This document shows positions 29,942-39,499 of a DNA stretch of 64,000 bases, in pieces. The notes below the pieces were generated by a model. It saw nothing but the letters and a program-made list of their open reading frames with translations, was not told where the DNA came from and searched no databases. Origin of the DNA: Mesorhizobium huakuii (GTDB lineage Bacteria > Pseudomonadota > Alphaproteobacteria > Rhizobiales > Rhizobiaceae); contig NZ_BSNY01000053.1 in the NCBI RefSeq assembly GCF_030160235.1, positions 1 through 64,000 of the forward strand, written 5' to 3'. The translations under genes were made by a program, and so were the position numbers. Positions within the stretch are counted from its first letter, which is position 1. Every line of letters begins with the position of its first letter.

Positions 29942-30733
29942 TCAGCTTGCGAGACCTGCCAGAAGCTGGCCATAGGCATTCTTGGCCACAACCGCCAATT
30001 GCTCGCGCGGCAACGAGCCGACGACGGCACAGCCATAGCCCTTGTCCAGCCAGTAGACGGCCTGAGGGCCGTCCTGCGCCGAAGCATAGGTACCCTTGGC
30101 ATTCTCCACCGATTCCGCGGTGACGAAGAGGGATATGCGCTCGCCCTTGTCGTCCTCGTAGAGCAGCATCGCGGCCTTGCTGTCGCCGGCCGGCAGCAAG
30201 CGGCCGCCAACCAGTTGGAAGCCGTTCGCGGTCAGGTCCGGCGCCACCAGCTTCAGCCCGACCCGGTTGGACAGCCAGGTCTGCAAATGGTCCTTGTCGC
30301 TGGCCGGCACTTCCACCGCATGCCGCTTCTCGGCGGCGTATATGACATGGGCGGCAATCGCCTGTTCGGCGAGCCGGTCTTCCGCCGGATCCTCCTGTGC
30401 GATGCCGTCAATGCCGGCAAAATAACCGCCAAATCCACCCGTGGCCAAAAGCACCGCCGCGGCAGCGGCAAGCCACCAGCGCGAGCGCGGCACCGCAGCC
30501 TTAACCGGCGCTTCGCCGAGCACTACCTTGCGCAAGCGCGCGGGAACAGGTTCATCCAGCACGCCGGCAAAGGCCGAGCGCAACGCCTCCCGGTCGGCTG
30601 TGAAGCGGGCGCTCCTGGCCTTCATCTCGGGATTGGCATCGAGCCAGGCATCATAGGCGGCGCGCTCGTCGGGCGGCAGTTCGCCGTCGAGCGCCATATG
30701 GATGTCACGTTCTGAAAAATCGCGGCGGATCAT
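29942..30733 (-). CDS. Membrane anti-sigma factor
   Basis: 263 residues. The cytoplasmic N-terminus (MIRRDFSERDIHMALDGELP) has the shape of an anti-sigma domain with conserved H-x-ALDGEL but no HxxxCxxC zinc motif. One membrane helix lies at about 85-108 (WWLAAAAAVLLATGG), and a large periplasmic sensor domain follows. Its ATG overlaps the stop of the ECF sigma gene (ATGA). It should hold the sigma factor inactive at the membrane until an envelope or oxidative signal arrives. Confidence 0.88.
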   Translation of the reverse strand: MIRRDFSERDIHMALDGELPPDERAAYDAWLDANPEMKARSARFTADREALRSAFAGVLDEPVPARLRKVVLGEAPVKAAVPRSRWWLAAAAAVLLATGGFGGYFAGIDGIAQEDPAEDRLAEQAIAAHVIYAAEKRHAVEVPASDKDHLQTWLSNRVGLKLVAPDLTANGFQLVGGRLLPAGDSKAAMLLYEDDKGERISLFVTAESVENAKGTYASAQDGPQAVYWLDKGYGCAVVGSLPREQLAVVAKNAYGQLLAGLAS

Positions 30734-31248
30734 TTCTCGACGATCCTTATCGCGCGGCGGCGCGCCGTGTCATCCAGCAAGCCGCGCAGTTCCTCACGCC
30801 CGCGCGCGATGCGCGACATCAGCGTGCCGGCGGGCACGCCCAGCATGTTGGCGGCCTCGGCATAGGAAAAGCCTTCGATGGCGACCATCACAAGGGCCGC
30901 ACGGCGATCGGGGCTGATTGCCTGCAGCGCGTCGATGATCTCACGCGAGGCGATGCCGTCCAACTGCTCTGCCGGCTGGGCAACCGCCTCGCCTGCTTCC
31001 AGGGGGAGCATCGCCGCTTCGCCGCGACGATTCACCTTGCGCATCTGGTCGATGAACAAATGATGCATGATCGTAAACAGCCACCTCCTGGGGCTTTCTC
31101 CCGTCTGCCAGTTGTCGAGCCGCATGAGTGCGCGCTCGAGGCAGTCCTGGACAAGGTCGTCGGCAGAATCCCGGTCGCGCAAGAGCGAGCGTGCGTAGCG
31201 GCGCAGGCGCGGTATCTCGCCAAGGATTGCTGCCTTCTTTTCGTCCAT
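30730..31248 (-). CDS. ECF-family RNA polymerase sigma factor
   Basis: 172 residues. Region 2 is ARSLLRDRDSADDLVQDCLERAL with RRWLFTIMHHLFID, and region 4 ends RAALVMVAIEGFSYAEAANMLGVPAGTLMSRIARGREEL. It starts at ATG 31248 (a longer GTG start at 31347 gives a non-family N-terminus). It directs core RNA polymerase to a small stress regulon and is paired with the membrane anti-sigma gene downstream. A candidate self-recognised promoter lies at 31362-31387. Confidence 0.94.
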   Translation of the reverse strand: MDEKKAAILGEIPRLRRYARSLLRDRDSADDLVQDCLERALMRLDNWQTGESPRRWLFTIMHHLFIDQMRKVNRRGEAAMLPLEAGEAVAQPAEQLDGIASREIIDALQAISPDRRAALVMVAIEGFSYAEAANMLGVPAGTLMSRIARGREELRGLLDDTARRRAIRIVEK

Positions 31249-31361
31249 GACCGCTGGTTCTGAAATCGCCCTTGTTGATCCCGATTCAACGCGCCTTCCG
31301 GGCGCGACGCAAGCGGCCAGCGCGAAGCGGTCCACCGCCCCGGTCACCCAAGCAATGAGAT

Positions 31362-31387
31362 AACGCTGGCGGGTGCCGGTTTATTCC
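31362..31387 (-). promoter_or_regulatory. Candidate ECF-type promoter of the sigma/anti-sigma operon
   Basis: On the minus strand, GGAAT (31387-31383), a 17-bp spacer and CGTT (31365-31362), matching the alphaproteobacterial ECF pattern GGAAY-N16/17-CGTT. It lies about 115 bases before the sigma ATG. Autoregulation is inference. Confidence 0.55.
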
Positions 31388-31409
31388 CGGCTTGATTGAA
31401 TTCCTGCCG

Positions 31410-34163
31410 TCATTGTTCGACGACCGGTATCTTCTCCCTCGCGGCCCTGGTCAAAAGTCGCTGGTAGAATAGGCCAATACCGATGAGCACGGCGCCCAGG
31501 CCGATGAAGGACAGTGCTCGCAGCACGCCCTCCAGTTCCGACATGTCGAAGAGGAAGACCTTCACCACGGCGATTGCGATCAACGCCGCCGAGGCAATGC
31601 GCAGCACCTGCGACTTCAGCCAGACGCCAGCGGTGAGCAATGCCACGCCGATCACCAGCCAGAGCGCCGAATAGGTGTAGGTCTCCAACTGGCCAAGCCC
31701 ACTCCACAGGCCGATGAACTCACCCTTGAACAGCCGCCTGACTGACAGGGTGGCATAGGCCAGGGCAAGCACGGCCGCCACCACCGCCAACATCTGCGCA
31801 TACCATTTCGGACGCTTGCCCCTGACATAGAGCGCCAGTCCGCCGGCGGCGACGGCTGGCAGGAGATAGGCGAGGAACAGCAGGTTGAAGATCGGAATCC
31901 GGCCAGTCGATTCGTCCGTAAACAGCGGATTGAGCACCACGAAATGCCGGACGGCGATGAGGGCGACCGAAACCACGCCGGCGGCCATCGAACCATAGCG
32001 CAGCACCGAGCTTGGCGAGCGCATGTCGATGGCGACCAGGATGGCGCCGGCGCCGATGGCGATCAGCGTGTAGATCGCCTGTTCGGCGAGCGTCATCGCG
32101 CCCGTGTCGATGACGCCACCATGCATGGCGTGGCGCACCAGCATGGCAACGGCAAGCAGCGCAAACAGCGCCGCCGCCGCTTCCATGGCGAGGCGCGGCC
32201 GGCCATTGGTGGTGCGGGCGAGCTGCCAGGCGGCGAAGCCGAAGGCGAGCGCCGGGACGCCATAGCCCGGCAGCAGCCAGTTGAACACCGGTGTCGTCGA
32301 CAGGAACTCGGCGCCGACGATGGTCGGATCGAAGGCGACGCGGCCAAGCACGGCGATCACAGCGCCAACCGAAATCCAGCCGAGCACCGGGTAGGAGCGC
32401 CAACGCGTGGCCAGCGCGGGCACAATGGCCGCGGCACCAAGCAGAATGGTGGTCCAGCCGGAGTTGAAAGCCATGTGCAGCATCAAGAGGCCGGCGAGCG
32501 CCGCACCGACCAGGGCAAAAGACACTGCCACCCCGCCCTTGAGCGAAGGCTCTTCGGCGCGCGCTATCCACTCGCTGCCGGCAGCGAAAACCACGACCAG
32601 CAGCGCAGCGACGGCAGCGTAGACAAAGTCGCGGTCGAGATTGCCGAAGGTGAACCAGAGCGCCAGCAGGATGACCAGCGGCACGACGACACCCCATGCC
32701 GCCCATGAGGCGGACCGAAGCGAGGAAGATGCCGCGAATTTGCGGGCGGCCCACAGGCCCGCGCCGATGAAGACCAGGCCGAGCGCGATACCGATGCGCG
32801 AGGTCAAGGCATTGGACGTGGCCACCGGCAAACCATCGACGCCGAGAGCCCCGGCCGAAAAGTCGGATGCGATCGAGGTTGGCGGGATGATGCCGAGATA
32901 GATCATGACCGTCGCCAGTCCGGCGGCATAAAGCAGTGGCAGCGCCTGCGGGCGATAAAGCGCGACGGCCACCATCGCCGCGAGGATCGCGGCGCCTGGC
33001 AAGGCGTAGCCGGCCGCGGCGAAGGCCGGGTCGACCGACAGGCCCAGCGCCGAGAAGGCAACGAACAGGCCAGGCACGATGGACGGCCAGTCGAAAGCCC
33101 TGGCCGCGATGGATTCATGACGGCGACCGAGCCAGACAAAAGCCAGCACGGCCAGGGTGACGGCGTCGATGAACAGGATGGCTGAGAGGTTCGCGCCCGG
33201 CGCATCGGTCATGTAAAGGATGTTCCAGATGCCGGTGCCGAAAAAGGCCGCCGCCATCAGCGCTTTCCAGTCGCGCATGCGGGCGATGACGCCGGTGGCG
33301 GCGAGCACGATGGCGAGGTAGCCGAACAACGCCCAGGGATTGGGAGCCTGCGAGGCGATCAACACCGGCGTCACCATGGCGCCGACGAGGCCGATGCCGG
33401 CCAGCGCCAGGCCATGAACCAGGGCCGCCGCAATCGTCGCCACGCCGATGGCCCCAAGCAGCGTGAAGGCAAGCGCCGGGCCGATGAAGCCGTAAATGCC
33501 ATGGGCGGCATAGACCGTGCCGAACAGGATGAAGGCGCCTGCCGCCGTCACGATCGCCGGAATATAGGCGCCGGCAACGCCTTGCACCGGCACTTTGAAG
33601 CCGGTGCGGCGAATGAACTCGCCGCCGGCGACCAGCACCAGCCCGAGCACCGCCGCCATGGTGAGCCGGACGCCGGGACCGAAGATGCCGGCCTCGATGG
33701 TGTAGCGGATCAGGAACAGGCCACCCAGCGCCAGCGCGATGCCGCCGACCCAGACCGCCCAGCGCGTGCCGAGCGCCGTCTCTATATCCGGCTTGCCGGG
33801 AGCCTTTGGGGGCGCAACCGGCTCGACAGGTTCTGCTGCCTTCGGAGCCTCGCCCGCGGACCAGGGGCCGGGCACGGCCTCGGCGGCCGGAGCTTCCGTT
33901 TCTGTAGCCGGCGCCTGTGCGACCGGTTCGCTCACCGCCGGCGAGGCGATATCGGCCGCTGCCGCGGGCATCGGCACCGCGTCAACCTTGCCATCGGCCG
34001 CCATCTGTTCTGCAGGCTTGGCCACCGCCGGCACGGCACCTGACAGGACGAGACTGCGCAGCGCGCCAAGCTCGCGCTCGACAAGGCCGATGCGGCTCTG
34101 CTGACGCGAAATGATGACGAACAAGGCGATGATGGCGACAAGGCCGATCAGGCTTTCAAACAT
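31410..34163 (-). CDS. DUF2339 large polytopic membrane protein
   Basis: 917 residues. A membrane segment at the N-terminus (MFESLIGLVAIIALFVIIS) and a short coiled coil (RIGLVERELGALRSL) lead into an Ala/Pro-rich linker (about 45-130), then roughly 25 membrane helices to the C-terminus (IETALGTRWAVWVGGIALAL begins the core). This is the DUF2339 family, widespread in Proteobacteria with no known function. The stop is followed 20 bases later by the ECF promoter region on the same strand. A role in envelope or transport is only suggested by topology. Confidence 0.88.
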   Translation of the reverse strand: MFESLIGLVAIIALFVIISRQQSRIGLVERELGALRSLVLSGAVPAVAKPAEQMAADGKVDAVPMPAAAADIASPAVSEPVAQAPATETEAPAAEAVPGPWSAGEAPKAAEPVEPVAPPKAPGKPDIETALGTRWAVWVGGIALALGGLFLIRYTIEAGIFGPGVRLTMAAVLGLVLVAGGEFIRRTGFKVPVQGVAGAYIPAIVTAAGAFILFGTVYAAHGIYGFIGPALAFTLLGAIGVATIAAALVHGLALAGIGLVGAMVTPVLIASQAPNPWALFGYLAIVLAATGVIARMRDWKALMAAAFFGTGIWNILYMTDAPGANLSAILFIDAVTLAVLAFVWLGRRHESIAARAFDWPSIVPGLFVAFSALGLSVDPAFAAAGYALPGAAILAAMVAVALYRPQALPLLYAAGLATVMIYLGIIPPTSIASDFSAGALGVDGLPVATSNALTSRIGIALGLVFIGAGLWAARKFAASSSLRSASWAAWGVVVPLVILLALWFTFGNLDRDFVYAAVAALLVVVFAAGSEWIARAEEPSLKGGVAVSFALVGAALAGLLMLHMAFNSGWTTILLGAAAIVPALATRWRSYPVLGWISVGAVIAVLGRVAFDPTIVGAEFLSTTPVFNWLLPGYGVPALAFGFAAWQLARTTNGRPRLAMEAAAALFALLAVAMLVRHAMHGGVIDTGAMTLAEQAIYTLIAIGAGAILVAIDMRSPSSVLRYGSMAAGVVSVALIAVRHFVVLNPLFTDESTGRIPIFNLLFLAYLLPAVAAGGLALYVRGKRPKWYAQMLAVVAAVLALAYATLSVRRLFKGEFIGLWSGLGQLETYTYSALWLVIGVALLTAGVWLKSQVLRIASAALIAIAVVKVFLFDMSELEGVLRALSFIGLGAVLIGIGLFYQRLLTRAAREKIPVVEQ

Positions 34164-34361
34164 GGCGGTTCCCCCAAACCAGGCCAGTTTTCACTGACGT
34201 TTCATCTCACTGACATTCAAATGCGGCGGCCAAACGGCTGGAAAACTCAATGTGCCGCCAGATCGGCGGCTGGAAATATCGAACATGTCGGTGCTGAAAG
34301 CCAGCAGCTTGCCTCCAAGGCGGAGCGGCGAGACCAACCCAGCCTGCATAGACGACTTCGC

Positions 34362-35123
34362 TCATGCGGCATTGTCTCCGGCGATGGCCTTGCGCGTCGC
34401 ATGATGCTTTCGCAAAGCGGCGAGAAAGCCGGCGCGGGCGTCGGGTTGTTCGATACCGCGCGGCTCATAGACATGCCGGGTAAAGAAGAAGCCGGTGAGC
34501 CGGAAGGCATCCTCGATCGCAGCCGGATCGCCGCGCAGGCCGGAGCCGCGCTGCAAAAAGGCCGGTAGCGCCAGCATCTTGTCGCGCCATGGCAAGCCTG
34601 CTTCGCGCGACACCGCGCGGCCCGACTTCGGCGAGACATAGGCCAGATCCTGCCTTGAGCCGGTGGCGGCGCATTGGCTGAGATCGAGGCCGAAGCCGAG
34701 TTCATCGAGGATCAGAAGCTCGAAGCGCGCCACCAGTTCGCCGGCAGCATCGGCGTCGCCGAGATGGACGATCATCACGGCGAGCGCTTCGTAAAGGCCG
34801 CCATGGGCGTCACGCTCGGGCAACAGGCGCAAATGCGCGGCCATGGTCTGCAGGCCGTAGACGGCGACGGCGCTGTCCATCAGCCTGGCGGCATTCATTT
34901 CGATCGCCTCGGCCTGGAATGTGCCGAGATGCTCGTCAAGGCGCGCCCGCCACAAGAGATCGACGCGATTGCCGGGCTGGAGAACGGGTTGCTGCTTGCG
35001 CGAACGGCCGCCGCGCACGAGACCGAGATGGCGGCCATGCGCACGGGTCATCACCTCGAGGATGGCGCTGGTTTCGCCATGCTTGCGGGTGCCGAGAATG
35101 ATTCCCTCGTCGCGCCATTCCAT
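34362..35123 (-). CDS. recO: DNA repair protein RecO
   Basis: 253 residues. The N-terminal OB fold is [26 protein letters not shown], followed by [21 protein letters not shown]; the helical C-terminal domain has [19 protein letters not shown]. The four-cysteine zinc site of some RecO proteins is only partly present (one Cys visible). RecO loads RecA on SSB-coated single-stranded DNA in the RecFOR pathway. In many alphaproteobacteria recO follows era; here era is 4.6 kb away beyond porin and other genes. Confidence 0.93.
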   Translation of the reverse strand: MEWRDEGIILGTRKHGETSAILEVMTRAHGRHLGLVRGGRSRKQQPVLQPGNRVDLLWRARLDEHLGTFQAEAIEMNAARLMDSAVAVYGLQTMAAHLRLLPERDAHGGLYEALAVMIVHLGDADAAGELVARFELLILDELGFGLDLSQCAATGSRQDLAYVSPKSGRAVSREAGLPWRDKMLALPAFLQRGSGLRGDPAAIEDAFRLTGFFFTRHVYEPRGIEQPDARAGFLAALRKHHATRKAIAGDNAA

Positions 35124-35200
35124 GCTCTCAGCTTTTCACCGATCGGGCGGCGAAATCAAGGTATGGCCTGGCGCCTGGGCCGGCTCTCGCACCAACGCAT

Positions 35201-35233
35201 AAAAAAACCACCCGCAGCATATGCTGCGGGCGG
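35201..35233 (-). terminator. Rho-independent terminator of porin 1
   Basis: Minus-strand stem CCCGCAGCAT / ATGCTGCGGG (35211-35230) followed by GG and a run of T residues (A-run 35201-35207 on the plus strand). It is 22 bases beyond the porin 1 stop. Confidence 0.9.
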
Positions 35234-35255
35234 CCTGGTAAGGTCATTCGATCGG

Positions 35256-36350
35256 TTAGAACGAGCGCTGGAAGCGGACGATGCCGCCGACGCCATCCTT
35301 GAACTTGTCGTCGAAATTTTTGAAGTAATCGACTTCGGCCGTGATCGTGTAGCCGGGGACGATGGTGTAGGCAACGTTCGCGGCAACCGCGAAGTCTTTG
35401 AAGTCAGTATAGGAGACCTGGGCGTTGAGCTGGACCTTCTTGTTGACGTTGTAGCTGCCGCCGCCCCAAACGGCGAAATTGCCCGTCCACGGCTTGTAGA
35501 AGTTGGTCGCCTTGTTGTCGTCGGTGCCGTAGCCGCCCATAACGAAGAGCGTCAGGTCCGAAGTCGCCTTGACATCAAGGCGTACCTTGCCGGCCCATTC
35601 TTCCCAATTGCTGTTGTAGGCGCCAACCGCGGTGATCGCACCCCAGTCGCCCTTGTACTTCAGGCCGCCCACGACATGCGGAACGTAGCTGTCGATGGTC
35701 TCGGAGCCCGAACCTTCTTCAAGCGAGGCCACCGCCGAGAAGCCGTTGCCAGCATCGAAGTAGTAGCTGATCAGGTTGGTGTCCTTGAGGCCGTAAGGAA
35801 TGATCGTGTCCTGGACGACGTTGCCTGCGTAGCCGATGAACGAGTCATAGACCGTTTCGTCCTTACCGACGCGCAAACCACCGAGCTGGATCCAGGCGAA
35901 ATGCAGATCGGCAGCCTTGTTGCCGGCCTCGCTGTCAATGGCGAAGCCATCGGCGCCCTTGGCCGTGGTTACGCTGCCGAAGTTAAAGCGCGTCTCGGTG
36001 TAGGTCTTCAACGTGCCGAGTTCGGTTTCCTGGCCAGTCCATGTCTTCAGCGTGAAGCGCGCATTCTTGTTCCAGGTGTCGTTGACGCCACCGTCCATCG
36101 AGTCGATCGCCTTGGTGCCGTCCAGCACGCGATTGCCATCGCCGAAGCTAGCGTCGTAGCGGATGTAGCCGCCGATGCGCAGGCAGGTTTCAGTGCCTGG
36201 GATGTAGAAGTAGCCGGCGCCGTAGACGTCGCAGATCTTGACGTATTCGGCTGGTTCCGGTTCGGCGACGACGACAGCGTCCGCGGCGCGAGCGCCGGAG
36301 ACCGCGATCAGGGCCGCGGCTGAGCCGAGAAGGAGGCTCTTGATGTTCAT
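35256..36350 (-). CDS. Porin, Porin_2 family (porin 1)
   Basis: 364 residues. The N-terminal MNIKSLLLGSAAALIAVSGA is a signal peptide cut after AAD or ARA. The mature start EYVKICDVYGAGYFYIPGTE, conserved TLKTWTGQETELGTLKTYTE and the C-terminal GGIVRFQRSF (final Phe needed for BAM insertion) match rhizobial/Brucella Omp2-type trimeric general porins. The ATG at 36350 has the site GGAGAGGTCAGAAA; the longer upstream frame is not real. It is one of three paralogues here. A long 190-base leader similar to that of porin 2 precedes it. Confidence 0.95.
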   Translation of the reverse strand: MNIKSLLLGSAAALIAVSGARAADAVVVAEPEPAEYVKICDVYGAGYFYIPGTETCLRIGGYIRYDASFGDGNRVLDGTKAIDSMDGGVNDTWNKNARFTLKTWTGQETELGTLKTYTETRFNFGSVTTAKGADGFAIDSEAGNKAADLHFAWIQLGGLRVGKDETVYDSFIGYAGNVVQDTIIPYGLKDTNLISYYFDAGNGFSAVASLEEGSGSETIDSYVPHVVGGLKYKGDWGAITAVGAYNSNWEEWAGKVRLDVKATSDLTLFVMGGYGTDDNKATNFYKPWTGNFAVWGGGSYNVNKKVQLNAQVSYTDFKDFAVAANVAYTIVPGYTITAEVDYFKNFDDKFKDGVGGIVRFQRSF

Positions 36351-37063
36351 TTTCTGACCTCTCCAGTCATAGTTTAAATGGCTTCGGATTTGTGGCTGGC
36401 GGATATGTTTTCCCGCCTCACCCCCACAACGAAAAAGGCGCGCACCGCGTCCCCTTTTCGCGGCGAACATACCCATCAAGCTCCCGCCTTCAATGACAGT
36501 TTTGGAAATAACGGCGATTCCGATAACAGTTTTATGCTGTGTTGCACAAATAACACTGGAAGTGGCACAATCGGAACAACGTCATGAAATAAATATATAT
36601 GCCGGAAATTTCTCGGCTAACTAAATTCTCAAGGTATGGTATTTTGAGAAAACTGCTGGAAATGCCAATATAAGCCAAATTTTTCGAATATATCCTAATT
36701 ATCCCCACGAAAATGACCATGGTAATCCATCATCTTTTGAGGGTACGCCGGTGCTGCTCCGATCCCCGCGCAGCCGATCGGCTTTGCGGGGGCACGCCAA
36801 AAATCGCCTGAAATGCTGCCGCATTGATGATTGCGTGACGGAGCAGACCGGGCACGGCAATCAGAATCGACCCGCCACAAAATCAGAAATCTTTCAGAAA
36901 GCGCTCGGGATTTTTGGCCGCCAAGACGCCAAAAGCCCCCGGTCAGCCGATGTGGTCGACACAGCCCGCTGAACAATTCGGCCGGCTCGTTCCAGAGGCA
37001 TGTCGACCGATCGGGCCGTCCGGCGACCTCTCATAGACCCCCTGCCCGCTGAGAGGACTTGAG
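36351..37063. other. Porin 1 leader and AT-rich intergenic region
   Basis: About 713 bases without a gene. The first 200 are similar to the leader of porin 2 and end in GTTGCACAAATAACAC (36541-36556). A distinctly AT-rich stretch (about 36540-36720, including AAATAAATATATATGCC) follows and is the likely promoter zone for porin 1. The part from 36730 to 37060 returns to high GC and should hold the rightward promoter for the CPBP gene. No RNA gene is recognised. Confidence 0.55.
36541..36556 (-). promoter_or_regulatory. Motif shared with porin 2 upstream region (copy A)
   Basis: Plus-strand GTTGCACAAATAACAC, 191 bases upstream of the porin 1 ATG. The same motif with one change is at 57589-57604, 198 bases upstream of porin 2. 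The conserved distance suggests a transcription start or regulator site. Confidence 0.5.
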
Positions 37064-37867
37064 ATGACTTTCTTGTTGAGCCTGGTGCGCAGGCACCAGC
37101 TGACCGCCTTCTTTTCATTGACGATTGGCCTGACCTGGCTGGCCTTCATACCGTTCTACCTGTCGAATGGTGACAGCATTCCGTGGTTCACGTTCGGTCC
37201 GATGGTCTCGGGTTTCATCGTCGCGGCTGTCTCCGGCGGCTGGAGTTCGGTCAAGGCCATCCTCGGCGCGATGGTGACGTGGCGGGTTCGTCCGATATGG
37301 TACGTGGTGGCGTTCGGCCTGCCGTTCGCAACGCAGTTGACCTCCATCCTGATCAATCCGCTGTTTGGCGCCGCGGCGCCGGTCTGGAGCAATGTCCCGG
37401 CCCTGTCCGAGATGCTGCCAATCATCGCTCTCTATGCGATTTTCAGCGGCCCGCTCGGCGAAGAGCCGGGGTGGCGCGGTTTTGCGACGCCACGTCTGCT
37501 TGCTAGTCAGTCGGCACTCGCCGGCAGCCTGATTCTCGGCGTGATCTGGGCCATCTGGCATTTTCCGCTCGGCCTGGTCGGCGATCTCAGCCTGTACAGC
37601 ACGATCAACGTCGTCCTGGCAGGTGTGGTGTTCACCTGGCTTTATCAGAACACCGGCAGCGTGCTTCTTGCCATCATCATGCATGTCACGCACCAGAACA
37701 GCGTACGCTTCCTGGGCAAGGTGTTCACCGGCGGCGACTATGTGCAGCAGCAATGGATCGCCGTGGCGATCTGGGCAATCGTCGCGGTCGCCATCGTCGC
37801 CTACTACGGCACCGAAAGCTTCGTCCGGCGACCAAGGACGCAACTCGCCGTGGCTGGCGCGCTCTAG
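37064..37867 (+). CDS. CPBP (Abi) family intramembrane protease
   Basis: 267 residues with about eight membrane segments. The family motifs are GEEPGWRGF (the paired glutamates), IWHFPLG and MHVTHQNS, which form the metal site of CAAX-prenyl-protease-like intramembrane endopeptidases. In bacteria these are linked to bacteriocin immunity or processing, though most are uncharacterised. The ATG at 37064 follows GAGAGG by about 7 bases. It appears to be transcribed alone. Confidence 0.87.
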   Translation: MTFLLSLVRRHQLTAFFSLTIGLTWLAFIPFYLSNGDSIPWFTFGPMVSGFIVAAVSGGWSSVKAILGAMVTWRVRPIWYVVAFGLPFATQLTSILINPLFGAAAPVWSNVPALSEMLPIIALYAIFSGPLGEEPGWRGFATPRLLASQSALAGSLILGVIWAIWHFPLGLVGDLSLYSTINVVLAGVVFTWLYQNTGSVLLAIIMHVTHQNSVRFLGKVFTGGDYVQQQWIAVAIWAIVAVAIVAYYGTESFVRRPRTQLAVAGAL

Positions 37868-37993
37868 GCCGCAAGGAGCGCGGTGTCCGAAGCCGGGCGC
37901 CGCACCTTTTCGTCCGCCGCTGGACACGGCTCTTGACCCAGCCCGTCAGCCGTAGGCCAATGCCGGCATGGCTTCCACGGAGCAGGCCTTTTG

Positions 37994-39499
37994 ATGGCGG
38001 TCTTGGCCACCGACCAGATTTTTCAATTCGGCGGTTTCACGCTCGATCTGGGCAAGGGCACGCTCAGCCGGGCCGGCCATCCGGCCTTTCTGCGGCCGAA
38101 GGCCTATACGTTGCTGACGCACCTCGCTCGCAACATCGGCCGCGTGGTGCCGAAATCGGAACTGATGGACACGGTCTGGCAGGGCGTTTTTGTCACCGAG
38201 GATTCGCTGACGCAATCGGTGCGCGAAATCCGCAAGGTACTCGGCGAAGAGTTGGTGCGAACGGTGTCGAAGCGTGGCTATATGCTGGTGCCTGAGACTG
38301 AAGCGGTGCCCGAATCTGGAGCACAGCCGATCGTGGCGGTGCTCAGATTCCGCAACGACAGCGCCGATCCGGTCAACGACGCGATAGTCGACGGATTTGC
38401 AGAAGACATCATCAACGGCCTCGCCCGCTTCGGCACGGTGACGGTGCTGGCGCGCAACTCAAGCTTTTCATTTGCGTCCCATTCGCCCACCGAATGGCCG
38501 GCCATCCGCTCGCGCATCGGTGCCGACTATCTTGTCGAGGGCTCGGTACGGCGGCAGGCGGACCGCATCGTCGCCGCGGTCAATCTCGTCGATGCCGCCA
38601 GCGCCACCCAGATCTGGGGCGATCGCTATCAGGCCGAAGCTGCCGGGCTGTTCGCCATCCAGCAGGACATTGTCGAGGAGATCGTCGGCCGGCTGGTGGT
38701 GCGGGTCAACAATGCGGGGCTGCAGCGCGCCGCGCGACGACCGGTAACCAGCCTGGCCGCCTATGAGTTGGTGCTGCACGGCGTCGCCTTGCTGCGCGAC
38801 CCGGCGCAGAGCGACTTGCAAGGAGCGGCAGCCCTGTTCGAGGCCGCTATAGCCAAGGATCCGGCCTATGGCCTTGCCCATACCTATCTGGCGCTGTCGT
38901 ATGTGCTGAACAGCGAATTCGGACCCACCAGCGATGCCGTGCTGGCGAAAGCCCGCGACCTTGCCGACAAGGGCATTGCGCTGTCCCCCGATCAGGCAAC
39001 CGCACACCGCATCCAGTCGCTGGTGCGGCTCAGCCTGCGCGACCACGAGGCGGCCGAGCATCATCTGCGGATCGCGCTTCAGCTCAATCCAGGCGACGCC
39101 GAATGCATCGGGCAGATGGGGCATCTACTGACCATGCGCGGGCGGGCGCTTGAGGCGCTTGCCTGGCTGGCGCGCGCGATCAGGATCGATCCGCTCAATC
39201 CGCACTGGTACCAGTACGATCGATCGCTGGCGCTCTACATGCTGGGTGAGTACCGGCCGGCCGCCGAGGCGCTGGAACTGGCGACGCGGCCGACGCCATG
39301 GATCCGAACGCGACTTGCCGCCTGCTATGCGCAGCTCGGCAACATGGAAGCGGCAAGGCGCCAGGCCGCGCTGATCAACGCCGATGGCTCCGATTTCTCG
39401 CCGGTCGAGTATGCGAGGTCTGTCGTTCCGTTCGAAAGCAGGGCCGACGCGGAGCATCTCGCCAATGGCGTGTTGCTGGCGCTTGGACCGCCGCGGTAG
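37994..39499 (+). CDS. Winged-helix DNA-binding / TPR regulator (CadC-like cyclase-associated type)
   Basis: 501 residues. Residues 5-100 form an OmpR/PhoB-type winged helix (FTLDLGKGTLSRAGHPAFLRPKAYTLL; TVSKRGYML). The middle part (about 110-225; IVAVLRFRNDSADPVNDAIVDGFAEDI) is the domain that, in similar proteins, precedes TPR repeats in adenylate/guanylate-cyclase-like regulators. The C-terminal half has several TPR motifs (KDPAYGLAHTYLALSYVL; LNPGDAECIGQMGHLL). There is no receiver or membrane domain, so control is probably by protein partners. ATG 37994 is used; a TTG one codon before is in frame. Confidence 0.85.
   Translation: MAVLATDQIFQFGGFTLDLGKGTLSRAGHPAFLRPKAYTLLTHLARNIGRVVPKSELMDTVWQGVFVTEDSLTQSVREIRKVLGEELVRTVSKRGYMLVPETEAVPESGAQPIVAVLRFRNDSADPVNDAIVDGFAEDIINGLARFGTVTVLARNSSFSFASHSPTEWPAIRSRIGADYLVEGSVRRQADRIVAAVNLVDAASATQIWGDRYQAEAAGLFAIQQDIVEEIVGRLVVRVNNAGLQRAARRPVTSLAAYELVLHGVALLRDPAQSDLQGAAALFEAAIAKDPAYGLAHTYLALSYVLNSEFGPTSDAVLAKARDLADKGIALSPDQATAHRIQSLVRLSLRDHEAAEHHLRIALQLNPGDAECIGQMGHLLTMRGRALEALAWLARAIRIDPLNPHWYQYDRSLALYMLGEYRPAAEALELATRPTPWIRTRLAACYAQLGNMEAARRQAALINADGSDFSPVEYARSVVPFESRADAEHLANGVLLALGPPR

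Noticed and set aside
30730-31248. General stress sigma factor EcfG with NepR/PhyR
   Set aside because: The partner is a membrane anti-sigma protein and no NepR or PhyR gene is nearby, so it is an ordinary ECF pair.
34674-36323. Long plus-strand frame of about 549 codons across recO and porin 1
   Set aside because: It is antisense to two well-supported genes and crosses the porin terminator; it reflects GC-rich codon bias.
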